NCBI GenBank assembly: GCA_964568075.1 | Contig: CAZMOM010000004.1 | Location: 1-64,000, forward strand | Source of the DNA: MnTg04 sp964568075 | GTDB lineage: Bacteria; Pseudomonadota; Gammaproteobacteria; Steroidobacterales; MnTg04 | DNA length: 64,000 nt | Direction of reading: 5' to 3' | Shown here: positions 35,116-47,339 of the stretch, in pieces | Layout of the letters: the number at the start of each line of letters is the position of its first letter | Position numbering within the stretch: position 1 is the stretch's first letter | Program-made: the position numbers and the translations under genes | The notes under the pieces: model-generated | Seen by the model: the letters and a program-made list of their open reading frames with translations, nothing else | What the model was told of the DNA's origin: nothing | Databases searched by the model: none

Positions 35116-36936
35116 ATGAGGAAGCATCTGGAACGACTCTCCTGCGTGCTGGCGATCTTCCTGCTGGCTGCCTGTACCAGCGACGAGCAGCGCCACAATA
35201 CGCAGGCCACCGCCGATAAGACAGCGAAAGAATTTATCGACGGCGTTAACCAGGAAGCCGCAGAACTCAATGTCGAGGCTGCGGCCGCACATTGGGTAAA
35301 CGCTACCTACATAACCATTGACACCAGTCTTCTGGCCGCTAAAGCCACGGAGAAGGGCCTGGAATTCCAGAGCCGGATTGTCGAAGAATCCAGAAAATAT
35401 GCCGGCATGGAAATGGACGAAGATACCGCCCGGCAAATGAAGCTGATTACTGCCGGTACGACCCTGCCCGCACCCGCCGACAAGGAACAACAGGCCGAGC
35501 TGGCGAAAATCACCACGGAAATGCGCGACATATACGGCTCCGGAAAATATTGCCCGGAGGACGGGGAGTGCCTGGCCGAGACCGATCTGATCCGCATCAT
35601 GGCGGAGAGCCGTGATCCTGAGGTGCTGCTGGACGCCTGGACCGGCTGGCGGACCATTTCTCCACCCATCCGCAGCATGTATCAGCGCTTTGTCGAACTG
35701 GGTAACGGTGGCGCGCGGGAAATGGGTTATGCCGACCTCGGCGACCTCTGGCGCGGTGGTTACGACATGGAATCCGACGAGTTCGATGCAGAAATAGAGC
35801 GTCTCTGGGGACAGGTGGAGCCTCTGTATAATGAACTCCATTGTTACACGCGCCGCAAATTGTCGGAGAAGTATGGCGGCGATGTCGTTCCGACCCACGG
35901 CCCGATACCGGCCCACTTGCTTGGCAATATGTGGGCGCAGCAGTGGGGCAATATTTACGACTTGGTTGAGCCTTTCCCCGGCGTTGGACAATTCGACGTT
36001 GATGCCGCTTTGGTCGAACAAGACTGGAGTCCGGTTAAAATGACCGAGACGGCGGAGAATTTCTTCGTTTCCATGGGCATGCCCGAATTGCCCGATACCT
36101 TTTACGAGCGCTCACTACTCACCAAACCCAGAGATCGGGACGTCGTCTGTCATGCCAGCGCCTGGCCTCTCGACAACGGCAACGACGTACGCATAAAACA
36201 GTGTATCGAGCAGACCGAGGAATCTTTGACGACGCTGCATCATGAAATCGGCCACATCTATTATTTCATGTTGTACAAGGAACAGCCTATCCTGTTTCAA
36301 GGCGGCGCCAACGACGGTTTTCACGAGGGCATCGGCGATACGCTGCAGTTATCGATGACACCAAGTTACCTGCGTGAGCTGGGTTTGATCGGTGAAACCG
36401 AAAGCGGCGGCGAAGCGATGATCAACCAGCTGATGAAACTGGCGCTGGACAAGATCGCTTTTCTGCCGTTCGGCAAATTGATCGACCAGTGGCGCTGGAA
36501 AGTATTCGCCGGCGAAATCATGCCGGCCGAATACAACCAGGCCTGGTGGCAGCTGCGGGCACAGTACCAGGGTATCGTACCCCCGGTTGAACGCAGCGAG
36601 GCTGACTTTGATCCGGGCGCCAAGTACCACATCCCGGGCAACACCCCCTACACCCGCTATTTCCTCGCGCATATCCTGCAGTTTCAGTTTCACCGCGCCC
36701 TCTGCGATGCCGCCGGTAACGAAGGCCCGCTTTACAATTGCTCGATATACAACAACAAGGAGGCCGGCAAACGCCTGATGGCCATGCTGGAGATGGGGGC
36801 CAGCAAACCGTGGCCGGATGCGCTGGAGATGATCACCGGGACGCGGGACATGGATGCGACCGCTATTATTGATTACTTCGCGCCGCTGATGGACTGGCTG
36901 AAGGCTCAAAATAAGGGTCAGACCTGCGGCTGGTGA
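35116..36936 (+). CDS. M2 family peptidyl-dipeptidase A (ACE-like), lipoprotein
   Basis: A zinc dipeptidyl carboxypeptidase of 606 residues, homologous to angiotensin-converting enzyme. The N terminus is a lipoprotein signal with lipobox LAAC at residues ~17–20, so it is probably anchored in the outer membrane facing the periplasm. The zinc motif LHHEIGHIYYF has H376, E377 and H380; the third zinc ligand lies in FHEGIGD. GYADLGDLWRGGYDM and PAHLLGNMWAQQWG are M2 hallmarks. I chose the ATG at 35116 because it has AAAGGA and starts the signal peptide. Divergent from the peptide transporter. Confidence 0.94.
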   Translation: MRKHLERLSCVLAIFLLAACTSDEQRHNTQATADKTAKEFIDGVNQEAAELNVEAAAAHWVNATYITIDTSLLAAKATEKGLEFQSRIVEESRKYAGMEMDEDTARQMKLITAGTTLPAPADKEQQAELAKITTEMRDIYGSGKYCPEDGECLAETDLIRIMAESRDPEVLLDAWTGWRTISPPIRSMYQRFVELGNGGAREMGYADLGDLWRGGYDMESDEFDAEIERLWGQVEPLYNELHCYTRRKLSEKYGGDVVPTHGPIPAHLLGNMWAQQWGNIYDLVEPFPGVGQFDVDAALVEQDWSPVKMTETAENFFVSMGMPELPDTFYERSLLTKPRDRDVVCHASAWPLDNGNDVRIKQCIEQTEESLTTLHHEIGHIYYFMLYKEQPILFQGGANDGFHEGIGDTLQLSMTPSYLRELGLIGETESGGEAMINQLMKLALDKIAFLPFGKLIDQWRWKVFAGEIMPAEYNQAWWQLRAQYQGIVPPVERSEADFDPGAKYHIPGNTPYTRYFLAHILQFQFHRALCDAAGNEGPLYNCSIYNNKEAGKRLMAMLEMGASKPWPDALEMITGTRDMDATAIIDYFAPLMDWLKAQNKGQTCGW

Positions 36937-36969
36937 TCCACGCATATCCATCGCTGTTCGAAAACAAAA

Positions 36970-37003
36970 GAGTCGGATCGTTTGCTCCGGCTCCTTTTTT
37001 TTG
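36970..37003 (+). terminator. Rho-independent terminator after the M2 peptidase gene
   Basis: GAGTCGGA at 36970–36977 pairs with TCCGGCTC at 36986–36993 (one G·T pair), followed by a run of T. It lies 33 bases past the peptidase stop. Confidence 0.82.
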
Positions 37004-37178
37004 TACCCGGCACACTTGACAAACCGGTTTCCCGATAGGGGAGTCGCAACGGGCAGGTGTTCGGCGGATGCCGGGCAGCGAATAGTTGTGGACCGGGTTG
37101 TTACCCAGGCGGGCCTTCAGGATATCGCGGCGGCACGGACCATGTCGGAGTAGAAAACGGTATCGCCGGATGTGCGGT

Positions 37179-37742
37179 TCATCCATCGTCGCCCTGGCCT
37201 GCCCACTCACTTTTTAACAGACCAAAAACGGCGTCGTCCACCCATTCGCCCTTGAACCACCGGCTTTTTACGAAATGCGCTTCCTGGCGCATACCGAGAC
37301 GGCGGGCCATAGCGACCGAGGCGTGATTCCGCGGGTCGACCGAACAGAACACCCGGTGCTTCCCCAGGGACGCAAATAGGTATGACATCGCGGCACGCAA
37401 GGTTTCATTCGCGTAGCCCTGTCCATGATGAGCCGGATCCAGGCTGATCCCGAACTCCGCCTGGTGCCGGTCGTCTGCGGGGAAATGCAACCCGAGGTCA
37501 CCGATCAAAGTCCCCTGGCCCTTGAGACAGATTCCCGACTGAAACCAACTGCCCGGGGTATCGGGCTCGACGGCGGCCTGTGAGCGAATAAATGACGCTG
37601 CATCGTCCTCCGACTGTGGAATCCAGCCCTGGTAGCGAGCCACGTCGGGGTTCGAGCGATAGCGAAACAGATGAGCTGCGTCGTCCGGTTTGAAGCGGCG
37701 GAGGAGCAATCGCTCGGTTTCAGGCAGCGGGAATATTGTCAT
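37179..37742 (-). CDS. GNAT family N-acetyltransferase (RimJ/RimL-like)
   Basis: A 187-residue soluble acetyltransferase. It begins MTIFPLPETERLLLRRFKPDD, typical of the Acetyltransf_3 (RimJ/RimL) branch. The acetyl-CoA loop is ISLDPAHHGQGYANE, followed by VFCSVDPRNHASVAMARRLGMR and a C-terminal WFKGEWVDDAVFGLL. The frame is open a little further upstream, but conservation starts at the ATG at 37742. The substrate is unknown. It is a single gene between the M2 peptidase and the TonB cluster. Confidence 0.9.
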   Translation of the reverse strand: MTIFPLPETERLLLRRFKPDDAAHLFRYRSNPDVARYQGWIPQSEDDAASFIRSQAAVEPDTPGSWFQSGICLKGQGTLIGDLGLHFPADDRHQAEFGISLDPAHHGQGYANETLRAAMSYLFASLGKHRVFCSVDPRNHASVAMARRLGMRQEAHFVKSRWFKGEWVDDAVFGLLKSEWAGQGDDG

Positions 37743-37872
37743 CGTCCAGGACTCGAAAACAGCGCTGTGCACCGGCACCGCCACTCGGGGTGCAGCTATC
37801 CGTCAGGAAAACACGGCCAGGCTGACAATCTGCATGGTCCGGATATCGATCAGGTTTACCGAGTCCAGCGTA

Positions 37873-39195
37873 TCAGTTCGCCAGCGCCTGGCGGAGTTCT
37901 TCCTGGCGCCGTTGCTCGTTGATGATATGGGCTATCCACCGTTTCGCTATGCGGCTGCTTCGATCATCCCGGCGGGCTATCTTGAATGCGGCGATCGCCT
38001 TCGAATAGCGATCCTGGTTATACAGCGCCATGCCCAGCAGAACGTTGGCTTGGTCGTTGCGCTTAAGGCCACCCTTGCTTATACCGCTTTGTGAAGAATC
38101 AATCGCCTTTTTCCACTGCCCCAGATTGTAATAAGCGTTGGCCAGCCTGACATCCAGCTCGCCGTCATCGGATAACTTCGCAGCCGCCACGAGCATAGGA
38201 ATTGCTTTGTCGTCTTCCTGGGCCATCGACCAGGCCTGCGCAGCGAGCCGGTAATTGCGCGCATTCTTTTCGATGGTGCCGTTATTGAATCCCGCTGCCA
38301 TGACCTTGCCGGCTTTATAGGGAATACCCGACTGCAGATAAAGCTGTGCCATCGTGACATGTTGCCGGCTGGTTTCCAGCATGCCCTGGATATAGGTCAT
38401 TTCGTAGGCGATCAACTGTTTGTCGAAATCGTCACGCTCGCCGAAAATCCCGGACAACTGGATCCAGTAGTCTTTCTTCGGATTGATAACCAGCAACTGC
38501 TTGAGAATCTGCTCAACCTTGGCCATGTCGTTCAGCTCAAAATAGAAAACGCGCAGCAACAGCAGCCAATTTTCCTTGGGCGGTTTTCCCTGCCCGGCCG
38601 CGATACTGATCGCTTTTTCCACCGGCACGATCGCTTCGCGGTATTTGTTCTGTTGGTACAGAGCCTGCCCCAGCAGTATATAAGGATTGGGCCCCGGGTT
38701 CTCGGCTATCGCAAACCATTTATGCAACTGCTTCTCCGCGCCCACATAATCTTCCTCGGTGAAATAAAGCTGCGCGAGCGTATAGATTGTCGTGGTCTCC
38801 ATACCCAGCGGCAGATTGTCTTGTGCCAGGACCTTTTTATAGTCGCTGATCGCTGCCGAGTAGTTTTCCTGCGAGAAATGAATAAAGCCGTAGAAGTTAT
38901 GCATTTGCGCGATTTCATAGCTGTTCAGATTCTTCTGCCGGCTCAGCCTGTCCAGGGCTTGCAACGCACCCACGAAGTTCTCGGCTTCCGCCAGCTCCCT
39001 GGCTGTCGATAGCGACTTGTAGGTTTTTTCGCGCATCGCCGGCGTTTTTCGCGTCTTGCGTGCCGGTTTCTGCTCGGCGCCTTGGGCTGCAGCCACGGCG
39101 GCCAACGTACCCGTCATCTCCTGTGGCAGCATGACCGGCACGAGGAGCAGCGAAAAGGCCGAAATTACGCTGGTTTTGAATATCCCGGAAAACAT
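37873..39195 (-). CDS. Exported TPR protein of the TonB2-type cluster
   Basis: A 440-residue protein with an N-terminal signal (VISAFSLLLVPVM) and a basic linker, then tetratricopeptide repeats over most of its length. Examples are NFYGFIHFSQENYSAAISDYKKVL, YTLAQLYFTEEDYVGAEKQLHKWF, YILLGQALYQQNKYREAIVPVEKAI and LLGMALYNQDRYSKAIAAFKIA. It is the last gene of the DUF3450–TtpC–ExbB–ExbD–TonB–TPR series, the same order as the TonB2 cluster of Vibrio. It starts 2 bases after tonB, so it is surely co-transcribed. Probably a periplasmic partner of the TonB complex. Confidence 0.9.
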   Translation of the reverse strand: MFSGIFKTSVISAFSLLLVPVMLPQEMTGTLAAVAAAQGAEQKPARKTRKTPAMREKTYKSLSTARELAEAENFVGALQALDRLSRQKNLNSYEIAQMHNFYGFIHFSQENYSAAISDYKKVLAQDNLPLGMETTTIYTLAQLYFTEEDYVGAEKQLHKWFAIAENPGPNPYILLGQALYQQNKYREAIVPVEKAISIAAGQGKPPKENWLLLLRVFYFELNDMAKVEQILKQLLVINPKKDYWIQLSGIFGERDDFDKQLIAYEMTYIQGMLETSRQHVTMAQLYLQSGIPYKAGKVMAAGFNNGTIEKNARNYRLAAQAWSMAQEDDKAIPMLVAAAKLSDDGELDVRLANAYYNLGQWKKAIDSSQSGISKGGLKRNDQANVLLGMALYNQDRYSKAIAAFKIARRDDRSSRIAKRWIAHIINEQRRQEELRQALAN

Positions 39196-39197
39196 TA

Positions 39198-39803
39198 TCA
39201 GGAATCTTCCAGCTCGAAAGTGATCTTGTTTTGTACACCCGCAACTTCAATCGGTTCGCCATCGACGATACGGGGCTTGTACTTGAACTTGAGCACCGCT
39301 TTGAGAGCCGGACGCTCGAATACCGAGTGCGTCGATTCCACGATGAACGGATCGCGAACGGACCCGGTTTTGGTAACCGTAAACTCTACGATGACGTATC
39401 CTTCCGTCCCATTCGTCAAGGCGCGTCGCGGGTATATCGGCGATACCTTGATGATCGGCAGGTAATCGCCGTCGGATATAGCGACGCCAAATCCGCCATC
39501 AAAACCGACATCATTCATAACCGGGCCGATGCCTATCGTTTGTACGTTCGGATCCACCGCATCCTGCTGGGGCTGGGGCATATCCGGTGGCGGCTCTTCC
39601 GGCTTAGGCGGTTTTTTCGGTTTTGGTTTCTTGCGCTCGACCATCTCCTGTCTTTGCTCGCGAACAAAATCCAGCATGTAGAAATCCCTTGAATCGGTCA
39701 ATGCCGCCTGACCGCTCTCGATCAGAGTTTGCATAGTGAACAGCAGTCCGCCGGTAACCAATGCCGCCAGACCAACCGCCAGGCCATTCCTTGCGATAAC
39801 CAT
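39198..39803 (-). CDS. tonB: TonB protein (TonB2 type)
   Basis: Energy transducer linking ExbB/ExbD to outer-membrane receptors, 201 residues. One N-terminal helix (LAVGLAALVTGGLLFTMQTL), a short Lys/Pro-rich spacer (KKPKPKKPPKPEEPPP), and a C-terminal TonB domain (SPIYPRRALTNGTEGYVIVEFTV, then FKYKPRIVDGEPIEV). The spacer is shorter than in classic TonB1, as is usual for TonB2. I chose the ATG at 39803, one base after the exbD stop; a longer frame to 39857 would overlap exbD. Confidence 0.92.
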   Translation of the reverse strand: MVIARNGLAVGLAALVTGGLLFTMQTLIESGQAALTDSRDFYMLDFVREQRQEMVERKKPKPKKPPKPEEPPPDMPQPQQDAVDPNVQTIGIGPVMNDVGFDGGFGVAISDGDYLPIIKVSPIYPRRALTNGTEGYVIVEFTVTKTGSVRDPFIVESTHSVFERPALKAVLKFKYKPRIVDGEPIEVAGVQNKITFELEDS

Positions 39804-39804
39804 G

Positions 39805-40212
39805 TCAGCGCTGCGCAGCGATCGCCACGTTATCGACACCCGCCTGCCGGGAAGCATCCATAACCTGGATCAGCACTTCCGTCGTAGATTTCTTGTCAGC
39901 CTGGATAACGACAGTACCCTGCGGGTTCTCTGCGTGCATTCTCTCAATAATGGCACGCACCGCCCGCGGATCGACAAGATGCCGGTCAATCCAGATCTCA
40001 CCACTTTCGGTGATCGCGATCAGGATATTGGCTTTGTCCTGGGAAATCGCGGTCTGGGCATCCGGTTTGTTTACGTCAATACCCGATTCTTTTACAAAAG
40101 AAGCAGTGACGATGAAGAAGATCAGCATGATGAATACGACGTCCAGCATGGGCGTAATATTGATCTCGCTTTCTTCTTCTGCCTGGTCGGTCTCAGAGAA
40201 CAACTTTCTCAT
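39805..40212 (-). CDS. exbD: Biopolymer transport protein ExbD
   Basis: Small subunit of the TonB motor, 135 residues. One N-terminal helix, with the conserved membrane aspartate in INITPMLDVVFIMLIFFIVTASF, carries protons. A periplasmic domain follows (VVIQADKKSTTEVLIQVMDASRQAG). It starts 11 bases after exbB in a tight operon. Confidence 0.95.
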   Translation of the reverse strand: MRKLFSETDQAEEESEINITPMLDVVFIMLIFFIVTASFVKESGIDVNKPDAQTAISQDKANILIAITESGEIWIDRHLVDPRAVRAIIERMHAENPQGTVVIQADKKSTTEVLIQVMDASRQAGVDNVAIAAQR

Positions 40213-40223
40213 CTGATTTCCCT

Positions 40224-40751
40224 TTAGTGGTCCGTGGTCAGGGATTCGCGAAGAATTTCCAGCTCACGGGCAGATTTTTTGTTGAGCCAGGTGCTGGCAA
40301 ACACACCCGACAGCGCAGCCACCATCCCGGCCATCGTCGGTACCGTCGCCATGGACACGCCGGCTGCCATCGAACGCGCATTGGATGTCCCCGCCACCGC
40401 CATCACATCAAATACCTGAATCATACCGGTCACCGTGCCCAGCAGGCCGAGCAGGGGACAAAGCGCGACAAAGGTCTTGATCATCGGCAGAAACTGCTGG
40501 GCCTTCACCTTGACTCGCGAGAGCATGGCCTCCCGGATCTGGTGTGCTTCCCAGGAGCGGCGCTCAGGCCTGGATTCCCAGGCACGTATAACCTCACGGA
40601 GCTGCTGCTTGAAATCCGTGGCGAAGTACAGCACCCGCTCCATTATCAGGATCCACATCATGAACGTTACCCATGCGATTACCGTCAGTACGGTGCCCCC
40701 GAGCTCCATGAAGTCACGGGTGGCTTCGTACATTTGTGTCAGTGCATACAT
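40224..40751 (-). CDS. exbB: Biopolymer transport protein ExbB
   Basis: Three-helix proton channel scaffold of the TonB motor, 175 residues. The MotA/TolQ/ExbB domain is clear: LCPLLGLLGTVTGMIQVFDVM and GVSMATVPTMAGMVAALSGVFAS. The N-terminal helix includes WVTFMMWILIMERVLYF. It is the second MotA/ExbB-domain protein of the cluster; the longer TtpC-like one lies 42 bases upstream. Confidence 0.94.
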   Translation of the reverse strand: MYALTQMYEATRDFMELGGTVLTVIAWVTFMMWILIMERVLYFATDFKQQLREVIRAWESRPERRSWEAHQIREAMLSRVKVKAQQFLPMIKTFVALCPLLGLLGTVTGMIQVFDVMAVAGTSNARSMAAGVSMATVPTMAGMVAALSGVFASTWLNKKSARELEILRESLTTDH

Positions 40752-40793
40752 GTTTCGATCAGATCCTCAAGCCATGGTTCCCTGTATATCGCC

Positions 40794-42191
40794 CTAGATG
40801 TGCTTCGCTTCGGAACGTTCGGCAATGATTCCGGCACTTTGCTCCTGCAGGACATGGGTGATCTTCCTGCTGCGGCCGGTTACCAGCGTGTGCAGCAACA
40901 CGGTCGGAATGGCCACGGACAGCCCCTGCACCGTCGTAACCAGCGCCTGAGAAATACCACCTGCCATCAGTTTCGGATCGCCGGTGCCAAACAGCGTGAT
41001 GACCTGGAAAGTCTTGATCATGCCGGTCACAGTACCGAGCAGTCCGAGCAGCGGCGCGACGACAGCGATGATCTTCAGGAACAACAGCGCCTTGGTCAGC
41101 GCCGGTGTTTCCTTCAGGATGGCTTCGCCGAGTTTTAGCTCCAGGGTTTCCAGGTCGGAATCCTTGTGTTTTTCCGAGGCCAGCAATACCCGCCCGAGCG
41201 GGTTATTTGCTTTGAGCTCGTTCGACTTGAGCTGCGCACTGACCTTGTTGGCGGTTATGGTCAGAACAAACAGGCGCTCAAGCGCTATCAACAAGGCGAC
41301 CAAACCCAGCGCCATGATGATGTAGCCGACGATACCGCCCATTCTCACCCGGTCGGTAAAGGTCGGGCTCTCCAGCAGCAGTTTCAGTATCTGGCCGCTC
41401 GTCGGGTCGAGGCCGAACACGACCTTGCCGCCCTGCGCGTCGGTCAGGTCCTCCGCCGAATCCGTGAACCTGGCCTGCTGCGGCTGGCGTGGCAATTCGG
41501 TCAGTTTGTCCGTCTCTGGCGAGTATTGCAGGTACTGGCCGTCGGATACCACGTTGAATACACCGACCCGGACTACCTCACGTTCCTCGGGCTGGCCCTC
41601 GGTATTGATGACCGTGGTCGAAAAACGCACAACCTTGCCCTGCTCGGTCATTTCCCTTTGCATTTCGAACCACAGGCGCTCGATTTCAGGAATCGACGCC
41701 AGTTCGGAGCTGGTACCCATTTTGGCCGCCAGGCCACCAAGAAATTCACCGCGCTCCGGATATTGAATGGAAGTCAGCGAGTTATAGAGCAGAGCCTGCG
41801 TATCACCGGATACCTGCTGCAATATGCCAAACAACTCTTTCAGCGAACCCAGGCGGCGATCCAGCGCAGCAGACAACTCTGCGGTCCGGATGTCGTTCTC
41901 GGCGAAAGTCGCCTCAAGCGTGACGCTGCGGTTCTCTTCCGCTGTACGTGTCCTGACTGCACGTTGCAGCAATGAACGCTGCTCACCGCGAGCCTTGATA
42001 AAACGCTGCTCTCTTGCCCTGAACTCCCGCTGGTCGCCCACGTAGCCCTTTTCCACCTGCCGGAGCAGATCATCCAGACTATTAGACTGGTCCTGGTCCT
42101 CGGCCTGGGCCAAAGCTGAGCCCAACGGTAGCAGGCAAAATATTGCACTCGCGATAACGGCAGCTGTAATTCTTGTTATGGAATTTTTCAT
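40794..42191 (-). CDS. TtpC-like MotA/TolQ/ExbB protein with long periplasmic N-terminal domain
   Basis: A 465-residue protein: signal peptide (AVIASAIFCLLPLGSALA), a long charged region with predicted coiled coil (about 30–150), a mixed periplasmic part, then three membrane helices. The MotA/ExbB domain is near the C terminus (LLFLKIIAVVAPLLGLLGTVTGMIKTFQVI, then GISQALVTTVQGLSVAIPTVLLH). This architecture and position match TtpC, the extra component required by TonB2 systems in Vibrio. Its start overlaps the DUF3450 gene by 4 bases. Confidence 0.9.
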   Translation of the reverse strand: MKNSITRITAAVIASAIFCLLPLGSALAQAEDQDQSNSLDDLLRQVEKGYVGDQREFRAREQRFIKARGEQRSLLQRAVRTRTAEENRSVTLEATFAENDIRTAELSAALDRRLGSLKELFGILQQVSGDTQALLYNSLTSIQYPERGEFLGGLAAKMGTSSELASIPEIERLWFEMQREMTEQGKVVRFSTTVINTEGQPEEREVVRVGVFNVVSDGQYLQYSPETDKLTELPRQPQQARFTDSAEDLTDAQGGKVVFGLDPTSGQILKLLLESPTFTDRVRMGGIVGYIIMALGLVALLIALERLFVLTITANKVSAQLKSNELKANNPLGRVLLASEKHKDSDLETLELKLGEAILKETPALTKALLFLKIIAVVAPLLGLLGTVTGMIKTFQVITLFGTGDPKLMAGGISQALVTTVQGLSVAIPTVLLHTLVTGRSRKITHVLQEQSAGIIAERSEAKHI

Positions 42192-42952
42192 TGTGCCGCC
42201 CCCGCTGCATCAATCGAAAGCAACAAGAGATCGGGCGCGATTTCCTTTCTTGCCATACGCAGGCCCTGGCGAACCTGGGTTCGTGCGTTGCCTGAACCCA
42301 GCTCAACGAATTTGCCGATTTCTTTGTCCCAGGCGCCGGTAAAGGCGCCATCTGCGGTCTGGTACAGAAGGGCGATACGGCCAACGCGAAGAAATTCCAC
42401 TTGCCGGATTCCGCCGGCAATAGTCAGCTCGCCCTTGTAGGACTCGATAGTCCGGCCATAATCATTTTCGACCTGGTAGGCCTCGAAAACGTTGCGGGTT
42501 CGCTCGGCAACAGACACGTCGCCACGTTCCATCAGCGCGCGCAGTTTATCGACCCTGTCTGTGCGTTCCTTTTCCAGGAAGGGTATGTCCAGGGCTATGA
42601 ACTGCTCCAGTCCGTCGATCATGCGGATCATCAGCGGCGGGATCTGGCGCTCGATTACAGTGACCTGTTCAATCGAGTTGGTCAGCGTCTCCATCTCCTT
42701 TAACTGATCCTGAATTTGGCGCTCCATCAGCTGGTTATAGACCTTCAGCCCGTCGATCTCCTTGTTGACCGTGTTGTACTCATCCAGAAGATTGCGCGTT
42801 TCCTCGACCACTTTATCGACCCGAGCCTGTGACGCCTGGGCCAGGCGTATGCTGCGATCGCCCGCCTTCAGAATGTTGTTGATGCCCTGAGCCTGCGCGA
42901 CACCTGAACCCAGTGCCAGCACGACCAGGAGTCCTGTAAGATAGACCCTCAT
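42188..42952 (-). CDS. DUF3450 family periplasmic coiled-coil protein
   Basis: A 254-residue exported protein. Signal peptide MRVYLTGLLVVLALGSGVAQAQ, then a long helical region (RVDKVVEETRNLLDEYNTVNKEIDGLKVYNQLMERQ...) predicted as coiled coil, and a C-terminal part with VEFLRVGRIALLYQTADG. This matches DUF3450, always found beside TtpC-type genes. It is the first gene of the six-gene TonB2-type operon and overlaps the next gene. Molecular role unknown. Confidence 0.9.
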   Translation of the reverse strand: MRVYLTGLLVVLALGSGVAQAQGINNILKAGDRSIRLAQASQARVDKVVEETRNLLDEYNTVNKEIDGLKVYNQLMERQIQDQLKEMETLTNSIEQVTVIERQIPPLMIRMIDGLEQFIALDIPFLEKERTDRVDKLRALMERGDVSVAERTRNVFEAYQVENDYGRTIESYKGELTIAGGIRQVEFLRVGRIALLYQTADGAFTGAWDKEIGKFVELGSGNARTQVRQGLRMARKEIAPDLLLLSIDAAGAAQ

Positions 42953-43275
42953 AGAACCTTCTCCAGCGTTGATTTGCGGCTATTTATTAATCTTATAAGG
43001 GGGCCAACATCAGCCGACAGCTCTCGACCCCTTAAATTCCATAATACGGCAAAGGCTTTTCGGCATTTTATTCGTACCGCCGATTATTTCTGTGTTCGCC
43101 CGACCCGCCTTTGCCGGAATTGCTGCGTAACTCCCGAGACCGGAAAATAGCATCATAACGCGAAAAAAAACACCTGTCTTCACCGGGCAGACCGTCGCGC
43201 AGCGAGCGAATCGTGGCCGGGGAGGGAAAAGCGGCCCCTGAACAGGGGCCGCTGAAGTCCTCATAATCGCCCGGA
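42953..43275. other. Region between the TonB operon and the receptor gene
   Basis: About 320 bases. The right end holds the receptor terminator (43227–43252). The remainder would contain the promoter of the DUF3450–TPR operon. No open frame of interest and no clear Fur-type operator is visible. Confidence 0.5.
43227..43252 (-). terminator. Terminator of the TonB-dependent receptor gene
   Basis: A perfect 10-bp stem (GCGGCCCCTG with CAGGGGCCGC) and 2-base loop lies 24 bases past the receptor stop. It is followed on the minus strand by TTTT. It separates the receptor transcript from the TonB operon. Confidence 0.85.
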
Positions 43276-46329
<3,054 letters not shown>

Positions 46330-46817
46330 TTTCTATCCCCTTACTTTTTGTTAACTAAAATCCGGTGGCCCGCAGACAGCTGGACCACCATCGCTCCAAA
46401 TTATTTTGACAACGTCATAACTGTGACCAGCAAAACACCACTTTGTTGTATGTTTGTCACAATTTCTCTGTCCGGGTCGAATCGCCCGCCCGGAGGCCTA
46501 AAAACCTTGACTAACGTCGATCAATCTAAACCATAGCGCGTTGCGCCGGCATTGTCAGCAGCCTCTTGCCTTATCTCGCCCGATTAGGCTGTTGTAAATA
46601 CGCAACAAATAATGCTTAGCCCGAAAAATCACCGTTTGTCCGGCTTTGCGAGCTGGCAAACGTGAATGATTGAACATCAGGGATCGGTATTTTCAATCGG
46701 GAAAAAACCGCTCGGAACTTCGGTCGACGACGGCCAATTTGTCCGCGCACGGCCAGGCTTGCGTGTGTGTTCGCCCGCCTGGTACAAAACAAGTGGCGGC
46801 TGCCCAACGCGATTTTT
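46330..46817. other. 488-base upstream region of the TonB-dependent receptor
   Basis: Non-coding as far as I can see. It lies between the receptor start and the stop of the secreted RidA-like gene, both on the minus strand. It contains the receptor's ribosome-binding site and probably its promoter. An imperfect inverted repeat near 46632–46662 (CGTTTG…CAAACG arms) has no T-tract. No Fur box or riboswitch could be recognised. Confidence 0.55.
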
Positions 46818-47339
46818 TTATTTCAGCTCGACCACCATCTCGATCTCTACGGCGATGTCAAACGGTAATTCCGCCATACCGACGGCGGCACGGGCGTGCC
46901 TTCCGTTTTCGCCCCAGACGTCTATCAGCAGTTGCGAACATCCGTTGATCACGGCAGGAGTCTGATTGAAGCCGTCGGCAACATTGACCATGCCAAAGAC
47001 CCTGACGATGCGTTGGACCCGCGACAGCTCGCCGATTTCCTGTTTCAAAGATCCCAGCAAGGCGATGCAGGTGTAACGCGCCGCGAGTCGTCCCTCTTCA
47101 ATACTGATATCCGCGCCGACCTTACCGGTGACATAACCGCCATCGGGTTTGCGTGGGTCGTGACCGGAAAGAAAGACCAGCTTGCCGCTGGTGACTGCCG
47201 GCACGAACAACCCCTCGGGCGGACCCGGCTCAACCAGCTCGATATCCATCCCGGCCAGCTTTTCCTCCGGTGTCTCTGCCAGCACAGCAATTGGCATCAG
47301 GGCTATCAATAGAAAAATCGCCAGCTTGTTTTTATTCAT
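46818..47339 (-). CDS. Secreted RidA/YjgF-family protein
   Basis: A 173-residue RidA-fold protein with a clear signal peptide (LAIFLLIALMPIAVLAETPEEKL), so unlike the cytosolic RidA at 5311 it is exported. Family features are VFLSGHDPRKPDGGYVTGKVG, a helix RLAARYTCIALLGSLKQEIG, VQRIVRVFGMVNVADGF, and HARAAVGMAELPFDIAVEIEMVVEL, which includes the usual Arg. Its ATG overlaps the end of the cupin pseudogene as ATGA. Substrate unknown. Confidence 0.88.
   Translation of the reverse strand: MNKNKLAIFLLIALMPIAVLAETPEEKLAGMDIELVEPGPPEGLFVPAVTSGKLVFLSGHDPRKPDGGYVTGKVGADISIEEGRLAARYTCIALLGSLKQEIGELSRVQRIVRVFGMVNVADGFNQTPAVINGCSQLLIDVWGENGRHARAAVGMAELPFDIAVEIEMVVELK

Noticed and set aside
35041..36021. 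326-codon minus-strand frame opposite the M2 peptidase
   Set aside because: Antisense shadow; the plus strand has a complete zinc peptidase with signal peptide.
36866..37210. 114-codon minus-strand frame between the M2 peptidase and the GNAT gene
   Set aside because: It overlaps both neighbours, crosses the peptidase terminator and resembles no family; treated as chance.
40227..41138. 303-codon plus-strand frame opposite exbB and the TtpC-like gene
   Set aside because: Antisense shadow, rich in His/Gln/Arg as expected from reversed membrane-protein codons.
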